NCBI RefSeq assembly: GCF_017963645.1
Contig: NZ_JAGMWN010000001.1
Coordinates: forward strand, 558,001-622,000
Source: Marivibrio halodurans
GTDB lineage: Bacteria > Pseudomonadota > Alphaproteobacteria > UBA8366 > Aestuariispiraceae
Direction of reading: 5' to 3'
DNA length: 64,000 nucleotides
Made by a program: the position numbers and the translations under genes. Shown here piece by piece: positions 18,172 to 27,304 of the stretch (the stretch's first letter is position 1; each line of letters begins with the position of its first letter). A model generated the notes under the pieces. The model searched no databases. It saw nothing but the letters and a program-made list of their open reading frames with translations, and was not told the DNA's origin.

Positions 18172-19383
18172 CTATTCCGCCACCCCGTCCACCGCGGACA
18201 GATACGCGATCGCGGCGTCGAGCGCCCCCTGCCCCACCGGCAGCCCCGCCCGGCGCAGGACGAGGTCTATCACGGCGAGGCCGCCCAGCACCATCGGCTC
18301 GTTCACATCGCCCATATGCCCGATACGGAAGGACCGCGCGCCGAGCTGGCCCAGCCCCCGCGCGATGGCGACCGAATAGATATCGCGCGCGGGCGTGCGG
18401 ATACATTCCGGATCGAAATCATCGGGCAGCAGCACGGTGGTAACGCTGTTGGCGCGGCTTTCGGGCGCAAGCGCATTGAAGGCCACCGCGCCCCCCTCCG
18501 CCCAGACCGACACGGCGGCCCGAACCGCGCCGGCCAGGCGCGCGTGACGGGCAATCGCCCCCTCCAGCGTCTCCTCCGCGATCATCTTGAGCGCTTCGTC
18601 CAGACCGAAGATCAGCAATTCCGGCGCCGTGCCGCAAAACCGCTGATAGTGCTCCCCGCGATTGCGATCCACCCAATCCCAGTAGCGGCGCGGCGTCGCG
18701 ACCGTTCGTCCGATGGCCTGCGCCTTCTCGTTGGCGGCGACCATGGAGAGGCCCGGCGGCATCATCAGCCCCTTCTGGGAGGCCGCGATGGTCACGTCCA
18801 CGCCCCATTCGTCCATCCGGAACGCCGTCGTGCCGAGGGAGGCGATGGTATCCACCATCAACAAGGCCGGGTGCCCCGCCGCATCCATCGCCGCGCGCAG
18901 CCCCGCGATATCGCTGGTGATCGAGGCGGCGGTATCCGTGTGCACGGCCAGAACCGCCTTGATCTCCCCCTTCGTGTCCTGACGCAGCGCGTCCTCGACC
19001 CGGTCGGGATCGATCGGATGGCGCCAGTCGTTCGGCACCGTCCGGCATTCGACGCCGAGCGATTGGGCAAGGCCGCGCCACCCCTCCGAGAACTGCCCGA
19101 CCTCGGGGATCAGCACCGCGTCGCCGGGGGAAAGCGTGTTGGCCAGCGCCGCCTCCCACGCGCCGTGACCATTGGCGGTATAGAGGAAGACCTGCGCCTC
19201 GGTCTCGAACAACGCGCGCACCTCCTCGAACAACCGGTCGCTGAGGGCGATGAAATCCGGGCCGGAGAAATCAACCGGCTGACGGTTCATGGCGTTGAGG
19301 ATGCGCTGGGGAACCGGCGTGGGGCCGGGCACCATCAGGAACTCCCGTCCCCGTCTAACCGTCGTCATGCGAAACCGACCCAT
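18172..19383 (-). CDS. Class V aminotransferase, serine/alanine-glyoxylate type
   Basis: The 403-residue PLP enzyme has the family's opening LMVPGPTPVPQRILNAMNRQ, YTANGHGAWEAALANTL, VLAVHTDTAASITSDI, and the Lys region TIAASQKGLMMPPGLS, where SQKG holds the PLP lysine. This group includes serine-glyoxylate aminotransferase and purine catabolism enzymes; which one is not certain. Start could be 19383 or the ATG at 19368 (MTTVRRGREF); neither has a clear ribosome binding site. It lies downstream of the YbbA/YbbP-type pair on the same strand, 78 bases away. Confidence 0.87.
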   Translation of the reverse strand: MGRFRMTTVRRGREFLMVPGPTPVPQRILNAMNRQPVDFSGPDFIALSDRLFEEVRALFETEAQVFLYTANGHGAWEAALANTLSPGDAVLIPEVGQFSEGWRGLAQSLGVECRTVPNDWRHPIDPDRVEDALRQDTKGEIKAVLAVHTDTAASITSDIAGLRAAMDAAGHPALLMVDTIASLGTTAFRMDEWGVDVTIAASQKGLMMPPGLSMVAANEKAQAIGRTVATPRRYWDWVDRNRGEHYQRFCGTAPELLIFGLDEALKMIAEETLEGAIARHARLAGAVRAAVSVWAEGGAVAFNALAPESRANSVTTVLLPDDFDPECIRTPARDIYSVAIARGLGQLGARSFRIGHMGDVNEPMVLGGLAVIDLVLRRAGLPVGQGALDAAIAYLSAVDGVAE

Positions 19384-19461
19384 AGGTTACGGTGAATTAG
19401 GCGCGCATAAGTAGCCCAAATCGCCGGCGGGTCAACGCCGAGGCTTGGCCCGCGCGCGCCT

Positions 19462-22005
19462 CTATCCCGCCAAGTGCCGGGCCATCTGGCCCCGCCCACG
19501 CGGCAGCGCGCTCATCCCACCGGCGGCACCGGCACTGACGGCCGCCAATGCGCCCAGGACAACCGGCATGACGAAGGGCAGCCAGCCCGGCGCCCATGCG
19601 ACATGCAACCCCTCCGTCGTCAGCCACCATCCGCCGATCAGCCCCGCCGCGCCGCCGATCGCGGCCGCGATAGAGCCGAGCGTCAGCGCCTCCCCCAACC
19701 GGGCGAGCGCGATTTCCCGCCGCGAGGCGCCGACCAGCGCGAAGGCCAGTGCCTCCCGGCGGCGCGCATCGACATCGGCCGCCACGATCGCCGCGAGGCC
19801 CAGCGCCCCCGCCACCAGCAGAATACCCGCGATGCCGAGCGAGCCCAGCACCGCGCCGTCGATCACCTGACGGACCTGCGCGACGATCCGGCGCACGTCG
19901 ATGGCGGTGACATTGGGCGCGATGCGGCCCGTATCGGCGATCACGCGATCGATCGCCGCGCCGTCCGATCCCTGCAGGGTGAATATCCAGGAATGCGGCG
20001 CATCGCGGAACGGGTCCGCGGAGGCGAGCAGCAGATAATCCGGACGGAAGGTACGGTGATATTCCTTGCGGATCGCGACCACCTCGGAGGTGAAGGTCCG
20101 GCCGAGGACGCTATAGGTCACTTCGTCGCCGGGCTTGAGATCGAAGGCCTGCGCCAGATCCTCCTCCGGCGCGATCACGGGCGGGGCACCCCGGTCCGGC
20201 GTCCACCATTCCCCGGCGAGCAATTCCGACCCGGTCGGTCCCGCCGACCAGGAGAAACTGCGATCGCCCTCGATCACCCAGCTCTTGTCGGCGCGGACCA
20301 GCGCTTCCTCCGCCGGCACGCCGTTCACGCGCAGGATACTGGTGCGCATGAAGGGATCGGCCTGAAGCCCGCCGAGCGCCGGGTCCTCCGCGATCCGGTC
20401 CCGCAACGCCTCGACTTGATCGGGCTGGACGTCGATCATGACGAGGTCCGGCACCTTCGCCGGGATTTCCCCGCGCAGCGATCGTTCGAGGGAGCCTTGC
20501 GCCCCCAGCACCGCCGTGACCCCCGCGATGCCGATCCCGATGGCCAGCGCCTTCACCGCCGAGGCACCGGGTTGCGACAGCCCCTGGACGATCAACAACC
20601 CGACGAAGCCCTTTGGCCTACGCCGCGCGATCAGCCGTGCCGCCGCCCAACCACCGGCCGCCAACAGCGCGCAGGCAAGCACGAGCCCCACCGCCGCCAA
20701 CGCCGCCAGCATGGGGATCGGCAGGCTCGCCACCGCGAGCGCCAGGGCCAGAAGCGCCGCGCCGATGCCGATCGCGGCGTGACGGGGGCGCGGGCTCATC
20801 CCCGCTTCCCCGCTGCGCATCGCCTGTCCCGGCGGGGTGCGCGCGGCGGCGGAGAGCGCGGCCACGCCCGCGCCCGCTATGCCGATACTCAGCGTCGCCG
20901 CCGCCTGCAGCCCGGGCCAGAACAGCGCGCCCGCCGTCCAGTTCAGATGCAGTTGGGCCCCCACCAGATCCATCAACGGCACGGCCACCAGCGCCGACGC
21001 CCCGAAGCCGAGCGCCAACCCACCCAACGCGGCCAGCCCCAGGATCGTGCCATGCAGCGCGATCACCAGCGCGGGCGTCGCGCCGGACAGACGATAGAGC
21101 GCGATGGTCCGCGCCCGCCTGCCGACCCAGACGGTGGCCGCGGCCCAGGCACCGGCGAGCCCGATGGCGAGCGCGACGATCCCCGCCACGCCCAGGAAGG
21201 TGGTCGTCCGCGCCACCGTCCGCCGCACGCGGTCGCCGGCATCGCCGGGGGTTTCCATCTCCCACCCCCGTTCGGGCGTCAGGTCCGCGACCGCCGCGCG
21301 GAAATCCGTGCGATCCACATCCTCCGCCTTCGTCAGACGGTAGCGGAAATCGGCAAGCGCGCCGGGCCCCAGCAACTCGGTCCCGGGCAGTTCCTCAAGC
21401 GATATCAGAACCCTGGGACCGACCAGGAATCCACCGGCGGACAGCCGATCCGGCTCCGCCTCCAGGATCGCGCGAACCTCGAACTCCCGCTCCCCCACCC
21501 GGATGGGATCGCCCGGCGATATGGGCAGACGGGCGAGAAGCGTTTCCTCCACCACCGCGCCCGGCAGGCCGCCCCGCCGGGCCAGGGCCTCCTCCAGCGG
21601 CCGGTCGCCGGAAATCCCGATCCGGCCATAGAGCGGATAGGCGCCGTCCACCGCCTTCAGTTCGATCGGCGTCCGGGTTTCGCCGCCGCGCGCGGTGCTG
21701 CGCAATTCGACCACGCGGGAGACATCCGCCACCGCCGGTAACGCCGCCAGCCGGCCCACCAGATCGTCCTTGAGGGGCTGGTTCACCACGGTAATCGCGA
21801 GATCGCCGCCGAGGATCGCATAGCCATTACGTTCCAACGCCGTGGCGAGCGCATTGCCCAGCATCCAGACCGCCCCCAGCAACAGGGCCGCGATCGCGGT
21901 GCAGGCGATGAAGAGGCGCAGCCCCATGATGCCGCTGGCCGCCTCGGCACGCAGCAGGGTCCATAGGGTCGGCAGGTGGAGGTCGCGGTCGCGGAATGCC
22001 TTCAT
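19462..22005 (-). CDS. YbbP-type ABC transporter permease
   Basis: The 847-residue protein has the MacB/FtsX-type permease layout: a first membrane helix (~30-55, LRLFIACTAIAALLLGAVWM), a large extracytoplasmic domain, then three helices around 265-400, a further hydrophobic block, a second extracytoplasmic domain (~520-700) and a final helix set. This duplicated plan with about ten helices is typical of YbbP/LolC-like proteins thought to release lipids or proteins from the inner membrane. The ATPase gene begins upstream on the same strand, and its stop is only about 10 bases before this start, so the two form an operon. Confidence 0.87.
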   Translation of the reverse strand: MKAFRDRDLHLPTLWTLLRAEAASGIMGLRLFIACTAIAALLLGAVWMLGNALATALERNGYAILGGDLAITVVNQPLKDDLVGRLAALPAVADVSRVVELRSTARGGETRTPIELKAVDGAYPLYGRIGISGDRPLEEALARRGGLPGAVVEETLLARLPISPGDPIRVGEREFEVRAILEAEPDRLSAGGFLVGPRVLISLEELPGTELLGPGALADFRYRLTKAEDVDRTDFRAAVADLTPERGWEMETPGDAGDRVRRTVARTTTFLGVAGIVALAIGLAGAWAAATVWVGRRARTIALYRLSGATPALVIALHGTILGLAALGGLALGFGASALVAVPLMDLVGAQLHLNWTAGALFWPGLQAAATLSIGIAGAGVAALSAAARTPPGQAMRSGEAGMSPRPRHAAIGIGAALLALALAVASLPIPMLAALAAVGLVLACALLAAGGWAAARLIARRRPKGFVGLLIVQGLSQPGASAVKALAIGIGIAGVTAVLGAQGSLERSLRGEIPAKVPDLVMIDVQPDQVEALRDRIAEDPALGGLQADPFMRTSILRVNGVPAEEALVRADKSWVIEGDRSFSWSAGPTGSELLAGEWWTPDRGAPPVIAPEEDLAQAFDLKPGDEVTYSVLGRTFTSEVVAIRKEYHRTFRPDYLLLASADPFRDAPHSWIFTLQGSDGAAIDRVIADTGRIAPNVTAIDVRRIVAQVRQVIDGAVLGSLGIAGILLVAGALGLAAIVAADVDARRREALAFALVGASRREIALARLGEALTLGSIAAAIGGAAGLIGGWWLTTEGLHVAWAPGWLPFVMPVVLGALAAVSAGAAGGMSALPRGRGQMARHLAG

Positions 22006-22015
22006 CGTCGGCCGC

Positions 22016-22687
22016 TCACGCCGCGATCCGGCCGGAATCGATTTCCAGCCGTCGGTCGCATCGCGCCGCCAGCGCCGGGTCGTGCGTCACCAGCAACAGG
22101 GCCGCCCCGGTGCTCCGCGCCAGATCGAACATGACCTCCACGATGGCCGCGCCGGTCTTCTGGTCGAGATTGCCGGTCGGCTCGTCGGCCAGGATCAGGC
22201 GCGGCGCCGCGATGAAGGCACGGGCGATGGCCGCGCGCTGCTGTTCGCCGCCGGAGAGCGCCGTCGGCCGATGATCCAGCCGATGCCCCAGGCCGACCCG
22301 GTCAAGCATGGCCGCCGCGCGCTCCCGGGCGTCGGGTATCCCCGCCAGCACCAGGGGAAGCGCCACATTCTGCAACGCCGTCATGGCGGGCACCAGATGA
22401 TAGGCCTGGAATACGACGCCGATATCGCGGCGGCGCAAGCGCGTGCGCGTGGTCTCGTCGGCATGCGCCATATCCACGCCCATGACGTCGATGCGGCCGC
22501 CGGTCGGCCGCTCCAAGCCCCCCATCAGGGCGATCAGAGACGATTTGCCGGAGCCGGACGGCCCCGTGACGGCCAGGATCTCCCCGGCGGTCACGCGCAT
22601 ATCGATTCCGGCGAGGACCGATACCTCGCCGCCCGCGCCGGGATAGGCCAGGCGCGCATCCTCAAGTTCCGCGATGATTTCAGTCAA
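22016..22687 (-). CDS. YbbA-type ABC transporter ATPase
   Basis: This ~223-residue ATPase has Walker A AVTGPSGSGKSSLIALMGGL, Q-loop VFQAYHLVPAMTALQNV, signature ALSGGEQQRAAIARAF, Walker B LILADEPTGNLDQKTG and the H-loop LLVTHDPALA, all canonical. It is the partner of the YbbP-type permease. The TTG at 22687 (TEIIAELEDARLAYPG) is chosen because GGGAGA lies at ideal spacing; an in-frame ATG at 22708 has no ribosome binding site. An ORF extending to 23440 is a shadow over the divergent hydrolase gene. Confidence 0.9.
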   Translation of the reverse strand: MTEIIAELEDARLAYPGAGGEVSVLAGIDMRVTAGEILAVTGPSGSGKSSLIALMGGLERPTGGRIDVMGVDMAHADETTRTRLRRRDIGVVFQAYHLVPAMTALQNVALPLVLAGIPDARERAAAMLDRVGLGHRLDHRPTALSGGEQQRAAIARAFIAAPRLILADEPTGNLDQKTGAAIVEVMFDLARSTGAALLLVTHDPALAARCDRRLEIDSGRIAA

Positions 22688-22884
22688 GCGATCTCCCACC
22701 CTGGGCATCGTGCGTTGCGTTCCGGTTGACCATAAAGATTTGTGCATTGCCACATTTGACAACCCATGGCCGTCGATTTGGCATGCTGGGCGGAGATTTC
22801 GGCCATTCCGGGGCATTGCCGCCGCCCCGCGGCGCGGCCTACGATGCGCCGACGGATTTCGGGGCCCGGCATGAAGGAAAACGG

Positions 22885-23757
22885 ATGTTCGACGGGTTCG
22901 AGGACACGCGAATCGACACCGGCACGGTGACCCTGCACGTCCGCCATGGCGGCGAGGGGCCGCCGCTTCTGCTGCTGCATGGCTATCCGCAGACGGGCGC
23001 GATGTGGGCGCCGATCGCGAACGACCTTGCCAAGCGCTTCCATGTGGTGGTGCCGGACCTGCGCGGCTATGGCCGGTCGGACAAGCCGGCCTCCGACCCG
23101 CGTCACGTCTCCTATTCGAAGCGCGCGATGGCGGGCGATCTCGCCCGGCTGATGACGGCGCTCGGCCATGATACCTTCCAGGCCGCCGGGCACGATCGCG
23201 GCGGGCGCGTGCTGCATCGCCTGTGCCGCGACTATCCGGAGCGGGTGAGCCGCGCGGCCGTTCTCGACATCGTCCCGACCGCGACGGTGTTCGAGACGAC
23301 CGACAAGACCCTGGCCACCGCCTATTATCACTGGTTCTTCCTGATTCAGCCCGCCCCCTTCCCCGAAACCTTGATCGGCGGCGATCCGCTCTACTTCCTG
23401 CATCACACGCTGGGGGCCTGGGGCACGGGTCTATCGGCATACGATCCGGCGGCGCTCGCGGACTATGAGCGCGCCTTCGCCGACCCGGAGACGATCCGCG
23501 CGAGTTGCGAGGATTACCGCGCCGCGGCGACGATCGACCTGGAACACGACGCGGCCGACGCGGAACGGCGAATCGAGTGTCCGCTGCTGGTCCTGTGGGG
23601 GGCGAACGGATTGATGGCGCGAATCTACGATGTATTGGGCACGTGGCAGTCCAAGGCCAAACAGGTGCGGGGCCACCCGATCCCCGGCGGCCATTTCCTG
23701 GTCGAGGAAAGCCCCGAGGCGACGCTGGAGGCGTTCGATACCTTCTTTAGTAGCTAG
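22885..23757 (+). CDS. Haloacetate (fluoroacetate) dehalogenase-like alpha/beta hydrolase
   Basis: The 290-residue enzyme has the alpha/beta hydrolase frame LLLLHGYPQTGAMWAP, the nucleophile motif AGHDRGGRVLHRLC (Asp instead of Ser), DLRGYGRSDKP, and a C-terminal His in GGHFLVEESPE. The halide pocket of fluoroacetate dehalogenases seems present: HW in TAYYHWFFLI and Tyr in CEDYRAAATIDLEHD. These enzymes cleave C-F or C-Cl bonds of haloacetates; epoxide hydrolase activity is a less likely alternative. AAGGA precedes ATG 22885. The next gene, a class II aldolase, starts 18 bases downstream and may be cotranscribed. Confidence 0.8.
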   Translation: MFDGFEDTRIDTGTVTLHVRHGGEGPPLLLLHGYPQTGAMWAPIANDLAKRFHVVVPDLRGYGRSDKPASDPRHVSYSKRAMAGDLARLMTALGHDTFQAAGHDRGGRVLHRLCRDYPERVSRAAVLDIVPTATVFETTDKTLATAYYHWFFLIQPAPFPETLIGGDPLYFLHHTLGAWGTGLSAYDPAALADYERAFADPETIRASCEDYRAAATIDLEHDAADAERRIECPLLVLWGANGLMARIYDVLGTWQSKAKQVRGHPIPGGHFLVEESPEATLEAFDTFFSS

Positions 23758-23775
23758 ACGGAAAGAGACGAAAGC

Positions 23776-24612
23776 ATGATGGACGGCATCGACAAATCGG
23801 ACCGGCGCGGTGGCGGTGGCGACAGGCGCCGAAGTGACCGGCGCGCCGGTGACCGGCGAGAGGGCGATCGACGCGACGGGGCCTGCGCATCCACCGCCTT
23901 CCAGGCGGAGCGGGAGGATATGGCCGCCGCCTTTCGCTGGACCGCGCGCCACGGCATGCACGAGGGGATCGCGAACCATTTCAGCCTCGCGGTCTCGGAC
24001 GACGGCTCGCGCTTCCTGCTCAACCCTTACGGCGTGCATTTCAGCCGGATGAAGGCGAGCGACCTGCTGTTGCTCGACGCGCGGGAGGAGCCGGAGGGCA
24101 TGGGCGATGCCGTCGATCCGACCGCCTATGCCATCCACGGGGCGCTGCACCGGAATTTGCCGCAGGCGCGCTGCGTGCTGCATCTGCATCCGAAATACGC
24201 GACCGTGCTCGCCTCTCTCGCCGACAGCACAATCCCGCCGATCGACCAGAACAGCATGCGCTTCTACGAGCGCGTCGCGATCGACGAGGGCTATGACGGC
24301 ATGGGCCTCGGCGACGAGGCGGAGCGGCTTTCGCGCACGCTGGGCAATCGGTCGGTCCTGATGATGGGCAATCACGGCGTCATGGTGGTCGGCGAGACCG
24401 TCGCGCGCGCCTTCGACGAGATGGTCTATCTGGAGCGCGCCTGCGAGACCGTCGTCACCGCTTATATGACCGGCCAGCCGCTGCGCCGGGCAAGCCACGA
24501 GGTGGCCTCCAAGACCGCGCGACAATGGGCCGAATATCCCGCCTTCGGGGAAAAGCATTTCGCGGCGCTACGCGCCATCCTGGACGAGGAGGAGCCGGAT
24601 TATCGTCAGTAA
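23776..24612 (+). CDS. Class II aldolase/adducin-family protein
   Basis: The 278-residue protein has a class II aldolase domain from ~45: TARHGMHEGIANHFSLAVSD, NPYGVHFSRMKASDLLL, and the metal-binding VLHLHPKYATVL (His-x-His), with a later His in MMGNHGVMVVGE. Family members cleave sugar phosphates or act as decarboxylases; the substrate is unknown. Residues 1-40 form a low-complexity basic/acidic segment of DRR-x-G repeats encoded by 12 bp units (23810-23875), not part of the domain. It follows the dehalogenase-like gene by 18 bases. An alternative start after the repeat tract cannot be excluded. Confidence 0.85.
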   Translation: MMDGIDKSDRRGGGGDRRRSDRRAGDRREGDRRDGACASTAFQAEREDMAAAFRWTARHGMHEGIANHFSLAVSDDGSRFLLNPYGVHFSRMKASDLLLLDAREEPEGMGDAVDPTAYAIHGALHRNLPQARCVLHLHPKYATVLASLADSTIPPIDQNSMRFYERVAIDEGYDGMGLGDEAERLSRTLGNRSVLMMGNHGVMVVGETVARAFDEMVYLERACETVVTAYMTGQPLRRASHEVASKTARQWAEYPAFGEKHFAALRAILDEEEPDYRQ

Positions 24613-24754
24613 TCGAAGAACCGCCTTCCTTCCCGCTTGACGATGGCGAGGCCACGCGGTTCATGGCGCCCCACCGATCCGGGAGCCCGCGCGACAAACC
24701 CCACCTGGAGACCACGCCCAGGAAGGGGGTCGGACGAAAGGAAAGACCCAGCCC

Positions 24755-25330
24755 GTGCTTGGCAAATATCCCATGCCGCTCAACGTCAACGAGGACGAGG
24801 ACAAGGACAAGGACGGGCCGGTGGAGGTCGCGGGGCTCGACGTCGTGCGCCAGCCGGAACTTCGCGACCTCGCGGTCTATTGGATGAGCCTGCGCCAAGA
24901 GGGACGGCTGCCGACGCGCGCCATGATCGACCCCATCGATATTCCTTGGGCGCTCGACAGGCTCTATCTCGCGACGCGGGAGGAGACACCATCGCGCTGG
25001 CGCTATGTCCTGGCGGGTCAACAGATCGCGGACACATTCCAGCGCAACACACTGCGGGGGGTTGGCCTCGACGAAATCCTGTCGCCCGAGGGTCTAGCCA
25101 CCGTGGTGGACCGCTGGTCGCCGGTCGAACATGGCGACGTGATCTACATGGACGGCATGATCTATCGCGCGGCCGAGCGCTTCGTGCAGGGCGGCCGCCT
25201 TCTCCTGCCGCTCGGCGACGATGACGGCAATGTCGTCGCCCTGCTCGGCATGACGGTGACGGAGGCCCAACCCCGCCGCCTGGATCCATCGGAACAGGGC
25301 ACCTATCGCGTGTGGCGAATCCGGCCTTGA
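24755..25330 (+). CDS. PAS_5-family protein
   Basis: The 191-residue protein matches the alphaproteobacterial PAS_5 family: LRDLAVYWMSLRQEGRLPTR, a middle section WRYVLAGQQIADTFQRNTLR, and a C-terminal LLPLGDDDGNVVALLGMTV. The family is a stand-alone PAS-like sensor fold with no output domain; a few members affect cell-cycle or stress traits but no function can be claimed here. The start is GTG at 24755 with AAAGGAAAG upstream; ATG at 24773 is an alternative. Residues 10-20 are an Asp/Lys run (NEDEDKDKDG). Confidence 0.75.
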   Translation: MLGKYPMPLNVNEDEDKDKDGPVEVAGLDVVRQPELRDLAVYWMSLRQEGRLPTRAMIDPIDIPWALDRLYLATREETPSRWRYVLAGQQIADTFQRNTLRGVGLDEILSPEGLATVVDRWSPVEHGDVIYMDGMIYRAAERFVQGGRLLLPLGDDDGNVVALLGMTVTEAQPRRLDPSEQGTYRVWRIRP

Positions 25331-25391
25331 ATGCGTGCCCCCGTTCCCTTCCCCTTTCGCCATGCTTGGGAATTGGGCTAAACAAGCGCTC

Positions 25392-26534
25392 ATGAGTGCC
25401 CTGCCCGATTTCTCCCATTCCCCGACCGAGTTGATCGTCGATCTCGACGCGCTCGCCGATAATTGGCGCCTGCTGCGCGATCGCGCGGCCGGTGGCGGCG
25501 CCTTCGCCACCGCCGTGGTCAAGGCCGACGGCTATGGTCTCGGCATCGAACGGGTCGGACCAGCGCTGCACGCGGCCGGTTGCCGAACCTTCTTCACCGC
25601 CCATCTGGACGAGGCGATCGCGTTGCGCGCCCTGCTTCCGGACGCGGATGTGGAGATCGGGGCGCTGAACGGCCTGCTGGGGGACGAGGCGCCGGTCTAT
25701 CGCGCGCATCGGATCATGCCGACGCTGAACGATCTGGGACAGATCGAACGTTGGGCGGCCTTTTGCCAGGCCGTGGAGACACCGCTGCCGGCGGGCCTGC
25801 ATATCGACACCGGCATGTGCCGCCTGGGTCTGCCCTGGCAGGAGATCGACCGGCTGGCGGCGGAACCGGCGCACCTCGACGGATTCGAAATGCGCTATCT
25901 GATGAGCCATCTGGTCAGCGCCGACGCGCCTTCCGCCCCGATCAACCGGCAGCAAGCGGACCTCTTCGCCCGTCAGACCGCGCGCCTGCCGAAACCGACG
26001 GCGGGGCGGATGCTGGCCAACAGCTCGGGCTGCTTCCTCGGCCGCGACTGGCTGTTCGAGTGCGTGCGCCCGGGTGTCGCGATCTATGGCGTGGCACCGG
26101 ACACCACACGGCCCAATCCGATGAGACCGGTCGTGCGCCTTAGCGCGAAAATCCTGCAAATCCGGGACGTTGACGCCCCCCAGACCGTTGGATACGGTGC
26201 CGCCTACCCGGTCGCGAGGCCGAGCCGGGTGGCGACCGTCGCGGTCGGCTATGCCGACGGCTATCTGCGCACGGCCGGCGCCGGTCCCATCGCCGAGGAG
26301 GCGGTGGCCCATATCGGCCAGCGGGAGGTGCCGGTGATCGGGCGTATCTCCATGGATCTGACGACGCTCGACGTTACCGACGCGCCGGAGGCGACGGTCG
26401 GCACGGCGATCGACATGCTGGGCCCCCTCAATACGGTCGACCGGCTGGCATCGGCGGCCGGCACCATCGGATACGAAATCCTCACCTCGCTCGGCCGGCG
26501 CCATCGCCGCCGTTATGTAGGAGGGGACGCATGA
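25392..26534 (+). CDS. alr: Alanine racemase
   Basis: The 380-residue PLP enzyme interconverts L- and D-alanine for peptidoglycan. It has the PLP-lysine motif AVVKADGYGLGIERVG, HIDTGMCRLGL, and the second catalytic base in TVGYGAAYPV. ATG 25392 (MSALPDF) is preferred to GTG 25335 because it matches the family start. The TGA overlaps the ATG of the following Mla permease (ATGA), so translation is coupled. The pairing with a lipid-transport operon is a matter of the local gene order and not an obvious pathway link. Confidence 0.95.
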   Translation: MSALPDFSHSPTELIVDLDALADNWRLLRDRAAGGGAFATAVVKADGYGLGIERVGPALHAAGCRTFFTAHLDEAIALRALLPDADVEIGALNGLLGDEAPVYRAHRIMPTLNDLGQIERWAAFCQAVETPLPAGLHIDTGMCRLGLPWQEIDRLAAEPAHLDGFEMRYLMSHLVSADAPSAPINRQQADLFARQTARLPKPTAGRMLANSSGCFLGRDWLFECVRPGVAIYGVAPDTTRPNPMRPVVRLSAKILQIRDVDAPQTVGYGAAYPVARPSRVATVAVGYADGYLRTAGAGPIAEEAVAHIGQREVPVIGRISMDLTTLDVTDAPEATVGTAIDMLGPLNTVDRLASAAGTIGYEILTSLGRRHRRRYVGGDA

Positions 26535-27304
26535 ACCCGTTCCGGCCGGTCGGCCATGCCTTTCTCGCCTTCCTGGAGGCCACGGGCCGGCTTTTCCTCT
26601 TCGCCGTGATCGGCATCGGCCATTGCGTGCGGCCGCCGCTCTATCCCCGCCTGATAGGCCGGCAGATGATCGATATCGGCTATTATTCCCTGCCGGTCGT
26701 CGGGCTGACCACCTTATTCGCGGGTATGGTCTTGGCGCTGCAAAGCTATACCGGCTTCGCGCGCTTCTCGGCCGAGGACGCGATCCCCTCCGTCGTCGTG
26801 CTCTCCATCACGCGGGAACTTTCCCCGGTTCTGGCGGGCTTGATGATCGCCGGGCGGATCGGCGCGGCCATGGCGGCCGAACTCGGCACCATGCGGGTGA
26901 CGGAACAGATCGACGCGCTGGAGACGCTCTCCACCAACCCCTACAAGTATCTTGTCGCGCCGCGGCTGATCGCGGGCGTCACCATGATGCCGCTGCTGGT
27001 CCTGATCGGGGACGTGATGGGGATATTCGGCGGCTATGTGGTCAGTGTCTTCAAGCTCGGCTTCAACGCGCAGACCTATATCGTCAACACCTGGAATTTC
27101 GTGCAGGCGATGGACGTCGTCTCGGGACTCGTCAAGGCGGCGGTCTTCGGCTTTCTGGTGGCGCTGATGGGATGCTATCACGGCTATATGAGCCGCGGCG
27201 GCGCCCAGGGCGTGGGCCAGGCAACGACCAACGCGGTGGTCTCCGCCTCGATCCTGATCCTGATTTCCAACTACCTCATCACCGAGATGTTCTTCGCCCA
27301 ATGA
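26531..27304 (+). CDS. mlaE: MlaE-type lipid ABC transporter permease
   Basis: The 257-residue inner-membrane protein belongs to the MlaE/YrbE family: FAGMVLALQSYTGFARF, ELSPVLAGLMIAGRIGAAMA, ELGTMRVTEQIDALE (conserved cytoplasmic helix), TNPYKYLVAPRLIAG. With MlaF and an MCE protein it moves phospholipids between the inner membrane and the periplasmic carrier. It overlaps alr and mlaF by four bases each. The usual mlaD (MCE) gene is not adjacent, so it must lie elsewhere. Confidence 0.92.
   Translation: MNPFRPVGHAFLAFLEATGRLFLFAVIGIGHCVRPPLYPRLIGRQMIDIGYYSLPVVGLTTLFAGMVLALQSYTGFARFSAEDAIPSVVVLSITRELSPVLAGLMIAGRIGAAMAAELGTMRVTEQIDALETLSTNPYKYLVAPRLIAGVTMMPLLVLIGDVMGIFGGYVVSVFKLGFNAQTYIVNTWNFVQAMDVVSGLVKAAVFGFLVALMGCYHGYMSRGGAQGVGQATTNAVVSASILILISNYLITEMFFAQ

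Noticed and set aside
19474-21741. A 755-residue plus-strand ORF opposite the YbbP-type permease
   Set aside because: Arg/Gln/His-rich antisense shadow with no recognisable motif; the permease frame is clearly coding.
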